64,000 nucleotides of DNA from Azorinus chamasolen. Its lineage: Eukaryota > Mollusca > Bivalvia > Cardiida > Solecurtidae. Below, one piece after another: positions 33,801 to 46,600 of the stretch. Location: positions 60,565,873-60,629,872 of the forward strand of contig OY755237.1 in assembly GCA_963576725.1 (NCBI GenBank), given 5' to 3'. Every line of letters starts with the position of its first letter. The first letter of the stretch is position 1. The notes under the pieces were generated by a model. That model had not been told where the DNA came from, did not search any database, and was given only the letters and a program-made list of their open reading frames with translations. The position numbers and the translations under genes are program-made.

Positions 33801-36800
33801 CTGGTTGTTGCTCACAGCTCCTATGTACATTGCGAGGTGGGTTAGCAATCTCAGGCAAGCACAGTAGGCTGGGGTAAGGCCTCTCTCAGGCTTCGGGCCC
33901 TGTCCTCTCACTGCAGCTCGACCCAGGATATGACCTGTGGCTGTTTGATCAACTCTATAAAAGAAATCAATCTACAATAGCATCCCTCATAGCAACACTT
34001 TATAACGTCTCTGTTAAAGTCACTTTTTTGAAACCATTATGATATATAGAACAATAGTTTCAAAACCTTGCAACACAATTCTAAAATTCACCTTGTTGCT
34101 AATAAATGCTCCTTTTCGGTAGATTTATTCAAACAGTTAACATAGCCTATGAGGTAGTGGAATAACCCTTAACTTCATAAATGCGCATTTGCAAACACGG
34201 TAGACCAATATCAGACCACTCCTGTAGGAGCCTTATTATCAGGGTCTGGTCTGTTTGTATATGAAATTATATAGATATGATTCAACAGTTTCTGCCACGG
34301 TCAAATATGTGTTCATGTGCCTTTACAAAAATATATTAATTACTATTAATGATGCATGCCTATTCATTGAGTAAAGGGTTAAACCACTGGCACTTGATCG
34401 AAAAAGACTATAGTTTATTTATAGCAACTAGTACATTAATACACTACATGGTGCGGCAATTTGACAATAAAAACAAAACCCAATTTTTTTTTTAAATTTT
34501 AATTGCACATCTGAAGATTAATACATACATTCCTAATGTAGTAAAGTGTTTTCATATATTTTATATCAGAAACAATATAGCTATTTTACATAGAATATAA
34601 TAAAAAGAATTATTTCGATTAATCAATTATTTGATTTTATATCCGATTATCTATCGAATGAGCACTTTCGATCAATCATCGGAAATAACCGATAATCGTT
34701 TAAGGTGGCGAGATAGTTTAGTCCCAGATATCGCAAAATCATATTTAAAACTACCTAGAGCCATTTTTTCTGAGCCTAGTTGGTAAGTTATATTAATTTA
34801 TTTGATTATTTATCAGAAAAATCAATAATCCTATCAAAACCGACATTTGAAATCTATTTAAATGTGTGCCAGTTTGATGTCAGTAATTACAAGGTTATCT
34901 TTTGGACTAAACTTATTTTAATTGGCCAATATGTGAATCATTAGCAATTCCAGGGATCTGTGTCACAGATTTTTGACAAAACTCTCCGTTTGGGAGTTAT
35001 GCAATATTTTAGTTTTAGACCCCTAAAATTCTGCCTCCCGCTACGTTTCTTTTGATTTTAGACCATCGAAGCAAGATATCAAAAGACTGTTACACTTATC
35101 CCTGGCTTAGGCAATGTTCTTTGATATGCCGAAACCGTGTATAATTCAGACACAAATTACATAAGTTATGAGTGTTTGAAAAAGCCGACTGCTTTAAATT
35201 TGCATCTGTCAAAAACATGAAAAGGAATAGAAAGGCCCCATTGTGTTGCGTAATCTTATAGTTATCTATAGCTTTCAATCAAATTTATATCGAATAGAGA
35301 GCTTATAATATGTGTGATATTTTCCACTAAGCTCCTCTCCCTTTTTCCATCCGATCAATTAAACAAGAGGGACAAGATGGCCCTTAATCGCTCACCTGAT
35401 TACCATATATTTAAGATTTTTTCTGGGTAGCCCATGGGTAGGGTCAATATTGCCCTTAGGGACAATATTTGAACAATGTTGATAGTGGATCATGAGCAGT
35501 GGTTCTGCAGAACAAGATCTTCAAAGATTTAGTATATTGTTTATATCAAGACAATGATTCTGACCAATGAAGATTGGGCTAAAAATGTGCCATCTAGAGT
35601 AATTTTTCTAAGATTTGATCTAGTGACCTACTGTTTATTCCCACACCACCCATGATCACACTCAACCTTGATATCACCAAGACAAACACTTTGAGCAAGA
35701 TTTGGCTAAAAACGTGGCCGTTTGCGTGTAAACTAGATTTTTCTAGGATATGACACAGTGACCTACTTTTTGACCACACGTAACCCACTTTCAAACTTGT
35801 CCAAGATTTTATTCGGACAATTATTCTGACCAATTTTCATGAGGATTTGGCTATAAATGTGATCTCTAGATTGTTCACTACTATTTGACCTAATGACCTA
35901 GTTTTTAACCCCACATAACCCACTTTCAAACTCGTTCGAGATGTTATCAAGACAATTATTATGACTAAGTTTCATGAAGATTGGACAAAACATGTGCCCA
36001 CTAGAGTGTTCACAAGGTTTTTCTACTGTTTGACCTAGTGACCTAGTTTTTAACCCTTCTGGACCCATTTTCGAACCCGTCCGATATTTTATCAAGACAT
36101 TCATTCTGACCAAGTTTCATGAAGATTGGACTAAAATTATGACCACTAGAGTGTTCACAAGGTTTTTCTACTGTTTGACCTAGTGACCTAGTTTTTAACC
36201 CCACATGACCTACTTTCGAACTCGTCCGAGATTTTATCAAGACATTCATTCTGACCAAGTTTCATGAAGATTGGACTAAAATTGTGACCACTAGAGTGTT
36301 CAAAATGTTTTTCTACTGTTTGACCTAGTAACCTAGTTTTTAACCTACATAACCCACTTTTCAAACTCCTTTGAGGTTTTGTCAAAACAATCATTCTGAC
36401 CAAGTTTCATGAAAATTGGGCTAAAATTGTGACCTCTAGATGGTTCACAAGGTTTTCCTTCTATTTGACCTAGTGACCTAGTTTCTCATCCAACTTGACC
36501 CACTTTCGAACTTGTCCGAGATTTTATCAAGACATTCATTCTTACCAAGTTTCATGAAGATTAGACTACAATCACTAGAGTGTTCACAAGCAAATTGTTG
36601 ACGACGGACGCCGGACGCCGGACATTCAAGTCTCCCAAAAGCTCACCGTGAGCTTTGCTCAGGTGAGCTAAAAGGCTGATTTAATTGCCGGTTTCCCATA
36701 AATCACCCATCAGAAAGCTTATCTATTCACGTGGCCTACATAGTTTGAGGCTACCGAGAGGGAAATGAGGATAAATAGCCGCCTATTGCTTCATCATGTA

Positions 36801-39800
36801 TTTGCCCTAAGTATCAGTTCCCCTTAGGTGCCCCTGATAAGCCTTCCTCGTAAATGGCTGACTGGCTTAGTCAGAGAAAAACTCGATGGTAATAAAAGGG
36901 GTTTATACGGCTTTTGTGGTATATTTTATTGGTATTTCGTTAATGCAATGGATAAAATCATTAATGCAAAAATATAAAAAATGATTATTTTGTGTTTCCA
37001 ACATACTGTGGCACCTTAAACACCATTAATTGAGTTATAGTATACCTTATCCAGATACACTCTTTCTTTACTTATGTAAAATGTACCTGTCCATAAATTG
37101 CAATAGTGCCCACTGGGACATTATATAGTACCGGTTTTTTCAGGGATATGTTTTAGTTATCTCTGCCTTGACATAGGATTGACTGGCACTAAAGCAAGGA
37201 ATTGTTAGACAAGAGTATCATTACTAACCCTTCATCTTTAGTATTGCCCTCTACAGGTTGGTTATAGTCCTCTCCTCCAATGGTGGAACCACAATCGTTA
37301 CATGTGCCGCGGCCAACAGGTCTCCCACACTATGAATACAGTAATTTATGGAGCAAGTTATACGCTTAGAAAATGTACCTAAACCCACTAATTAATGAAT
37401 AGTCATGCATGAAATAATTACATAAGGATGAATATATAGATAAATGCATATGAGTATATATATGGACATGTTTGGCCTTGGCCTAAATTGTAGAATCAAT
37501 TCTGTATCGTAAGAAAACAGAGCAGACCCTGATCAGATGGCCCTTAAAGGAGCCATCGAATCTGGGTCTGCAATATTTGCAAAGGTGTTAACAGGCATTG
37601 CTATGGAGAAACAGTGTAGACCCAGATGAGAGGGCTCCTAAAGGAGGAGGGTCTGACCTGTCCATGTTACACTTTTCTTTTGAAAAACCTCAAACAATGT
37701 TCACGCAGACGAGAGGGTTCCTAGAGGAGCCCTCTCATCAGGGTCTGCACTGTTTGCCATGTTATTCTTTTCTTTAGAAAAATTCCTAAATATTTATTTT
37801 AAGGTCGACCTGTTTGAATTTTGTAATAGTCCGTGTGAAAACTCAGCGTTGTATGTGCCAAACTCTGTTGCAACATCTGTACAGGGTCTACACTTTGATT
37901 TATGCTGTCTTCCGGGCACTTTTAGGATTGTATTAAATACATTTAAAAGGAATTGCATTTGATACATCTACTTCTAATAAGTGTTCTTTCCCATTTCCTA
38001 AAAATTATTCGCATTGTTCTCGTACCATCTGTCAAAACTCTGTTGTACTCGCGTTCATTGTTTACATTATAGTTGTTTGATATGTGGTCAAATTTGAACA
38101 TGTTCAAAAATGTCACAGATATACAAGTACTACTACATATGACTACGGCTAAAATACAGAAAGCTACGGACCAATACAGATTGTCACGAATGATGCCGGA
38201 TCTTATCCGTAGCTAAGCCGGTGTAACGAAGTAACCCCCATAGAATACTGACCCCCGGTCACTATTCTTCAGAAAAAGCGACCCCTTTTCTGAAAAATAC
38301 CGACTCCCTCTGAAAAATAGTGACCCCCTCCGCGATATCTATAGAATATTGACCCCCGCCCCAACTATTACTAACAAAGTATCAACCATTGCAAATGCTT
38401 GAATACCTAATATTGTTGTGGCTGCAGCTATTTTTATTGTTGTCGCTGCAGCATCGGGTGGGTGGGTATGTGTGTGTGTGTGTTGGGGGGGGGGGGGGCT
38501 TTTAAACGAAATTGAAAGCCTTTTTATTTAGAAACTGTCAGTATTTTGGAAAATGTTGACACTAACAGAAGTGTGATAGTGGGTGTGTAATACGACTAAA
38601 AGAAGGGGAAGAAGGAGAAGTAGTAGTTGTATTAGTAGAAGTAGTGGTAGTGGTAATATAAGTGTGTTGGGCGCCCATAAACCGGTTTAATCCCCAGTGA
38701 CTTTTGTCACTGACCGTTCCAAGGCGGTACTTCCATCTTCCTCCTATTGTATGTTTGTTTTGTCTTTGTGCGTCTCTTGTTGTTTTTTCTACTTATGTAC
38801 ATTTGCTGTTTCCTTGTGTTGCTGTTCGGGCGAGTGTTTGTTCTGTATGTGGTGTTTCCTGCATGACTCATTTTTGTACTTTTATTTTAAAGGGACATTT
38901 ACAATGCATTTTTGAGTATAATAACCTTTTCTGTGTGTCACAGTGTGTAGGTTTATCATCACTTGTACGGCCTTGTTGTATAAGCGCGCTTTTATGGCGA
39001 CGTGGTAGAGTGCATGACTGCGAACCTAGGGACCCGAGTTCAATCCCCGGTCTGAGTGGGTATGTTTCTTTATAAGACCACCCGGTTACATTTGGCGCCC
39101 AATGGGGGACTGTGACTGTATAAGCTCGGAGTTCGATTCCCAGTCGTTCTCATACCCATAGAAATTCGGGACGAATTTAAACGTGCTGGGGGAGAATGTC
39201 ACATTGTGTAGGTTTATCATCACTTGTACGGCCTCGCTTTATGGCGACGTGGTAGAGTGCATGACTGCAAACCTGGCGACCCGGGTTTGATCGCCGGTCT
39301 GAGCGGGTATGTTTCTTTATAAGAACACCCGATTACATGTGCGATATAATAAATGGTCCTATACTTCTAACAGCGACTGCCTTTGCTTGTCAACATCATG
39401 TGTTTTAAATCTTTATAAAGGCAAACACTATTACTTGTGTATTTTGTTTTGTACCCTTTAGTAAAAATTCACGATATAAACGAACACAAACGCAAATTAA
39501 CTTCAATTGAATATAAAATGATAAAAGTGGAAGATTTATTTCAGTCTGATTGGCAAACTGTCTTGAAACTTAACAGGTGCATGCGGAAGGGTGCTTATTT
39601 GTGAGTGATTGTGTACGTGCGTGCGTGCGCGCGAACATGTGTGTGTTATTCTGTAGAACAGTGATTGCAAGTCGTATTACTTGGCGTCCATGGTTCCAAA
39701 ATTTATGTCATGAAATAAAGTCAGCATTTTTTAAATACTAACTTGGGGTCGATATTCTTCAGAAAAAGTGATTCCATTTCTATAAAATACTGGGGCTAAA

Positions 39801-40563
39801 TTAACATTGCGCGCATTGGTCATGATGTATTAAACGGGGCTCAAAATGATATGACTGGTGGTCACTACATCTGTAACAAATATTTTTCGATTTTCGTAAA
39901 ACCATTTCTTTAAAGTATACTTGAGGTAGATTAAAGTTGCTGGCGTTGTTCAAAATATCACGAACGTGGGCCAAAGCATGATGACCGGGGTCACTATTGT
40001 TTAAAAATACTGACCGGGGGTCGATATTCTTCAGAAAATGTGAGCCCCTTCCTTTCAACAAAATACTTGAGTTCAGTTAACATTAAGCGCCGTATTGGTC
40101 ATTATATAATAAAGAGGGCTCAAAAATTCTATGAACGGGGGTCACTATAATTATGACAAAGGTTAAATAATTTTTGATTAAGGATAAACCTTTCTTTAGA
40201 ATATACAGGGGGTAGATCAAGTTTACGAGCGTTGTTCCAAATATTATGAACATGGGTCAAAACACTAATACTAGGTGTTACTAATTTTGAAAAACACTGA
40301 CCGGGGGTCGATATCCTTCAGAAAAAATTACCCTCTGCCTTTCAACAAAATACTTTGGTTCGAATAACATTGCGCGTATTGGTCATGATATAATAAACAC
40401 GACTAAAATGGCTATGACCGGGGACCATTACATCTGTCGGGTTAAATATGTTTTGATTCACATGAAATCCTTTCTTTAAAAGTACTGGAGGTAGATTACA
40501 TTTTTGGGAGTTGTTCGAAATATCAGGAACGTCAGTCAAGTTACTATGAGCGGGCTGTGTGTG

Positions 40564-40613
<50 letters not shown>

Positions 40614-43600
40614 TGTGTGTGAGAGAGAGAGGGGTCACTATTGTTAAAATACTGCGAGCATTGGCCATGCTATAATAAACAGGGCTCTAAATGCTATGAA
40701 ATGACACAAAATGATAGACCGGTGTTACTACATCTGTAACAATTATGACCGAAGTTAAATATCTTTCAATTCACGCGAAACCCGTCTGTCTGTCCGTCAT
40801 ATTTTCATTTCTTGGCTCTCAACTAATTATTATAGAGCTTTCAAATTTCACATGTGTCTTCCTCTCATTAAGGACCATCGATATAATTAAGGTCCATCAC
40901 TATGCATGCAATACTCCCCTTTGTTCTGATTTCACTCCAGCATATTAAGTTTTTGAGTCAGCTGCAAGCAGGTGACACATGTGTTCCTCCGAACACTCTT
41001 GATAAAATATACTTGAGGTAGATTAAATTTTCTGGCATTGTTCTAAATATCACAAACGTGGGTCAAAGCAATATGACCGGGGTCACTATTTTTAAAAAAA
41101 TACTGACCGGGGGTCGATAGTCTTCAGAAAAAGTAACCCCTTTCTACACAATGCTTGGGTTCAAATAACATTGCGCGCATTAGTCATTACACCATAAACG
41201 GGGCTCAAAATGCTTTGTACGGGGGTCACTACATCAGTAAGAATTATGACCAAGGAAAAATATTTTTCGATTAAGGTTAAAGCTTTTCTTTAAAATATAC
41301 TGGAGGTAGATTAAGTTTGTGGGTGTTGTTCAAAATATCAATAACGTTGGCCAAAGCACTATAACTGGGGTCACTATTTTTTAAAAGATACTGACCGGGG
41401 GTCGATATTCTTCAGAAAAAATTACCCCCTTCTTTTCTACAAAATAATTGGGTTAAAATGACATTGCTTGCATCGGTCATGATACACTTAGCAGGGCTCA
41501 AACTGCTATGACCGGGGTCACTATATCTGCAAAAATTATGACCAATGTTAAATATTTTTCAATTAAGGTAAAACCTTTTCTTTGAAATATCTTGGAGGTA
41601 GATTAAGTTTGAGGACGTTGTTCAAAATATTCTGAACGTGGGTCAAAGCACTATGACCGGGGATCGCTATTTTTTAAAAAATACTGACCGGGGGTCCATA
41701 TTCTTCAGAAAAGGTGACCCCCTTTCAGCAAAATACTTGGGTTCAATTAACATTGCGCGCATTAGTCTTGATATAATGAACATGGCTCAAAATGCTATGA
41801 CCGGGGGTCACTACATCTTCAAGAATTATGACCAAGGTTAAATATTTTTTCATTCAAGTAAAACCCTTTCTTTAAAAATACCGGAGGTAGATAAAGTTTG
41901 CGCGAGAGTTGTTCAACATATTGTTCAACATTTTCTCTTTTTGTGTTGTAATTTTTGCTCTCGGGGATCACCCCCCTTTCAGAATTTATAATCTTCACAA
42001 CAGCAGGTGTTAAGTGCTTGTGTGGCGGCCGTAAAACGTCGCCCCGTACTTCATTCTCAGTGTTGTTATACCTTCTGATCCTTCGAGATCATGAATTTCA
42101 GTACTTCTTGTTCTGAAAATGGAATACCGCTTAAGCCGGTGCTAGGGGGCGTGAGCAGTGTTGCACTTTCAATTACTGTTCATGAACAGACTCAATAAAA
42201 CCGAGTCTGCAATTTTCTCTTTTTGTGTTGTAATTTTTGCTCTCGGGGATCACCCCCTTTCAGAATTTATATTATGAACGTGGGTCAAAGCACACTGGGG
42301 TCACTATTTGTAAAACAAATACTGACCGTGGGGTCGGTATTCTTCAGAAAATGTGACCCTTATGTACAAAATACTTGGGTCCAATTAACATTGCGCGCAT
42401 TAGTCTTGACTCTTGATATAATAAACACGGCTCTGAATGCTATGACAGGGGGTCACTATATCTGTAAAAATTATGACCAAGGTTAAATAGTTTTCGATTA
42501 AAGTTCAACCCTTTCTTTAAATTTTACTGAAGGTAGATTAAGTTTTGGGAGTTGTTCAACATATCATGAACGCGTGTCAAAGCACTATGACCGGGGGTGG
42601 GGTCGCTATTTTTATTTTTAAAAAAAACTGACTGGTGGTCGATATTCTTCAGAAAATGTGACCCCTTTCAGCAAAATATTTGCGTTCAATTAACATTGCG
42701 CGCATTAGTCTTGATATAATAAACACAGCACAAAATGCTATTACAGGGGGCCACTACATCTGTAAGAATTATGACCAAGGTTAAATAGTTTTCGATTAAA
42801 GTTAAACCATTTCTTTAAATTATACTGAATGTAGATTAAGTTTGCGGGAGTTGTTCAATATCTCATAAAAGTGTGTCAAAGCACTATGACCGGGGGTTGC
42901 TATGTTGTTGTTTTTTTTAAAAAAAATACTGACCGGGGTCGATATTCTTCAGAAAATGTGATCCCCTTACTACAAAACAATTGGGTTCGATTAACATTGC
43001 GCTCATTAGTCTTGATATAATAAACACGGCTCAAAATGCTATGACAGGGTGTCACTACAGCTGTAAGACTTATCAGGGTCTAATTTCAAGTCATCAGGGG
43101 AAATAACACCAACGTTATCAGGGGGAGACAATTTAAAAAACCCAGGTACACAACTACACATGCTGGTCAACATTCCTATGAAGTGTGGTGACTCTAGTAC
43201 TAGTGGTTTCAGAGATACACGTGACACAAAGTAAAGTTTCTCTTATTTTAAGTCATATGGGGCAGTAACTCCAAAGTTATCAGGGGGAGACAATTAAAAA
43301 ATCTAGATGCAAAACAACTCATGCTGGTGAACATTCCTGTGAAGTTTGGTGACTCCAGCCCTACTGATTTCAGAGATACTTGCAGCACAAACTTAATTTT
43401 AAGTTATCATATCAGGGGCAATCTCAACAATTATCAGGGGGAGACAATTAAAAATAACAGGTGCACAATAACTCATGCTGGTCAACATTCCTGTGAAGTT
43501 TGGTGACTCTAGCCCTTGTGGTTTTAAAGATATGCATGACACAAAATTTCTCTAATTTTAAGTAATCATTTCAGGGGCAATAACTCCAAAGTTATCAGGG

Positions 43601-46600
43601 GAGACAATTCAAAAATCCCAGGTGTACAACAACTTATGCTGGTAAACATTCCTGTGGTGACTCTAGCCCTAGTGGTTTTAAAGATATGCATGGCACAAAA
43701 TTTCTCTAATTTTAAGTAATCATATCAAGGTCAATAACTCCAAAGTTATCAGGGGAGACAATTCAAAAATCCCAGGTGTACAACAACTTATGCTGGTAAA
43801 CATTCCTGTGAAGTTTGGTGACTCTAGCCCTAGTGGTTTCAGAGATATGCACGACACTACGTAAAGTTTGTCTAATTTTAAGTCATCAGGGGCAGTAACT
43901 CCAAATTTCACAGGGGGAGACAATTAAAAAACCCCAAGTGCAAAACAAATCATGCTAGTAAACATTCCTGTGAAGTTTGGTGACTCTAGCCCTACTTGTT
44001 TCGGAGATCCGCACGACACAAAATTTGTATAAATTCAAGTGTTCATATCAGGGGCAATAACTTAACAATTATCAGGGGGAGACAATTCAAAAACACCCGG
44101 TGCACAACAACTCATGCTGGTGAAAATTCCTGTGAAGTTTCTTGACTCTAGTACTAGTGGTTTCAGAGATATGCCCGACACAAAGTTTTTCTAATTTGAA
44201 GTCATCAGGGGCAATAACTCCAACGTTATCAGGGGCAGATAACTAAAAAATGCCAGGTGCACAACAACTCATGCTGGTGAACATTCCTGTGAAGTTTGGT
44301 GACTCCAGCCCAACTGGTGCCAGAGATACGCGCGACACAAGTAAGTTTGTTTGTGATGTACAGACAGACAGACAGATGGACGGACGGACAGTCTACTAGA
44401 TTGAGCTTTAGGGCCATTTTGTCTGGGACAATAAATACAGGGCTCTTTTGTCAAAAAAGGGAGCCATAGGGCTCATTGACCCTAAACAGGCCACCAGAGT
44501 GGCCCTTTGAGGGTAAATTAGTCCTTACCTTGGACATGAGGTTAAAGGGCCATATTCTAAAATGTGGTTATTTACCTCCCCTGAGGCCCTCTGAGGCATT
44601 TGCTGTAATTTCTATAATGTCTGTAACTCCAAACTTATCAGGGTCTATTTCAGGTCAGCAGGGGCAATAACGCCAACGTTATCAGGGGGAGACAATTTAA
44701 ACAAGAGGGCCAAGATGGCCCTTAATCGCTCACCTGATTACCATAGATTTACGATTTTTGCTGGGTAGCCCATGGGTAGGGCCAATATTGACTGTAGGTC
44801 CAATATTTGAACAATGTTGATAGTGGATCATGAGCAGTGGTTCTGCAGAACAAGAATTTCAAAGATTCTTTTGATTCCCACCCAACCCATGATCACACTC
44901 AACCTTGATATCACCAACACAAACACTCTGAGCAAGTTTGAGGAAGACTGGGCTAAAAATGTGGCCACTGGAGTGTAAACTAGATTTTTCTACGATATGA
45001 TCCAGTGACCTACTTTTTGATCTCACATAACCCACTTTCAAACGTGTACAAGATTTTATTAGGACAATCATTATGACCAATGTTCATGAAGATTTGGCTA
45101 TAAATGTGACCTCCAGAGTGTTCACAAGGTTTTCCTACTACTTGACATAGTGACCTACTTTTTAACCCCACATAACCAACTTTAAAACTCGTTTGAGATT
45201 TTATCAAGACAATCATTATCACTAAGTTTCATGAAGATTGAACAAAAAATGTGACCACTAGAGTGTTCACAAGGTTTTTCTGTTTGACCTAGTTTTTAAC
45301 TGCACTTGACCCACTTTCAAACTCGTCCGAGATTTTATCAAGACATTTATTCTGACAAAGTTTCATGAAGATTGGACTAAAATTATGACCACTAGAGTGT
45401 TCACAAGGTTTTTCTACTGTTAAACCTAGTGACCTAGTTTTTTACCCCACGTAACCCACTTTTAAAACTCCTCGGAGATTTTATCAAGACAATCATTCTG
45501 ACCAAGTTTCATGAAAATTGAGCTAAAAATCTGACCTCTAGAGGGTTCACAAGGTTTTCCTATTATTTGACCTAGTGACCTAGTTTTTAACCCAACTTGA
45601 CCCACTTTTCAAACACCTCCTAGATTTTATCAAGGCATTAATTCTGACCAATATTCATGAAAATTGGACTACAATTGTGACCACTAGAGTGTTCACAAGC
45701 AAATTGTTGATGACGCACTCCGGACGCAGGACATTCAAGTCTCCCAAAAGCTCAAGTTTCTCTTATTTTAAGTCATATGTGGCAGTAACTACAAAGTTAT
45801 CAGGGGGAGACAATTAAAAAATCCAGATGCACAACAACTCATGCAGGTGAACATTCCTGTGAAGTTTGGTGACTCCAGCCCTACTTGTTTCAGAGATATG
45901 TGCAGCACAAAGTTTATCTAATTTTAAGTTATTATACCAGGGGCAATAACTCAACAATTATCAGGGGAGACAATTAAAAAAACTCATGCTGGTCAAAATT
46001 CCTGTGAAGTTTGGTGACTCTAGCCCTAGTGGTTTTAAAGATATGCATGACACAAAGTTTCTACTAGATTAAGCTTTAGGGCCATTTTGTCTTGGACAAT
46101 AAATACAGGGCCTTTTTTGTCAAAATATAGGGGGCCAAAGGGTTCATTGGCCCTAAACAGTCCACCAAAGTGGCCCTTTGAGGGTAAATTAGTCCTTAAC
46201 CTTAACTTGGACATGAGGTTAAAGGGTCATATTTTAAAATGTGGTTATTTACCTCCCCTGAGGCCCTCTGGGGCATTTGCTGCAATTTTTAGCAACCCGT
46301 CAAGAGGCCATGGCCCCTTAACTGGCACAGTATTGGTTTACAGATCACTAAAATCTTCAATCTGGCGGCACGGACAGACGGACAGATGGACAGATGGACG
46401 GAGATGGACAGACAGACAACTCTGGCAAAAACAATATGTCTCCCCATAAATGGGGGAGATATAATTATGACCATGGTTAAATATTTTTTCATTCATGTGA
46501 AACCCTGTCTTTAAACATACTGGAGGTATATTAAGTTTGCAGGAGTTGTTCAACATATCATTTATGTGTGTCAAAGCACTATGATCGGGGGTCGTTGTTT

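Noticed and set aside
35594..36403. Series of ~70-codon minus frames starting MVRM(I/N)VLIKS-like
   Set aside because: They follow the R6 repeat unit; each is one tandem unit read in the same frame, with the same pattern at 22516, 27406 and 44859.
40342..40668. 108-codon minus frame with a long Thr-His run
   Set aside because: The run is the (GT)n microsatellite in an R8 unit.
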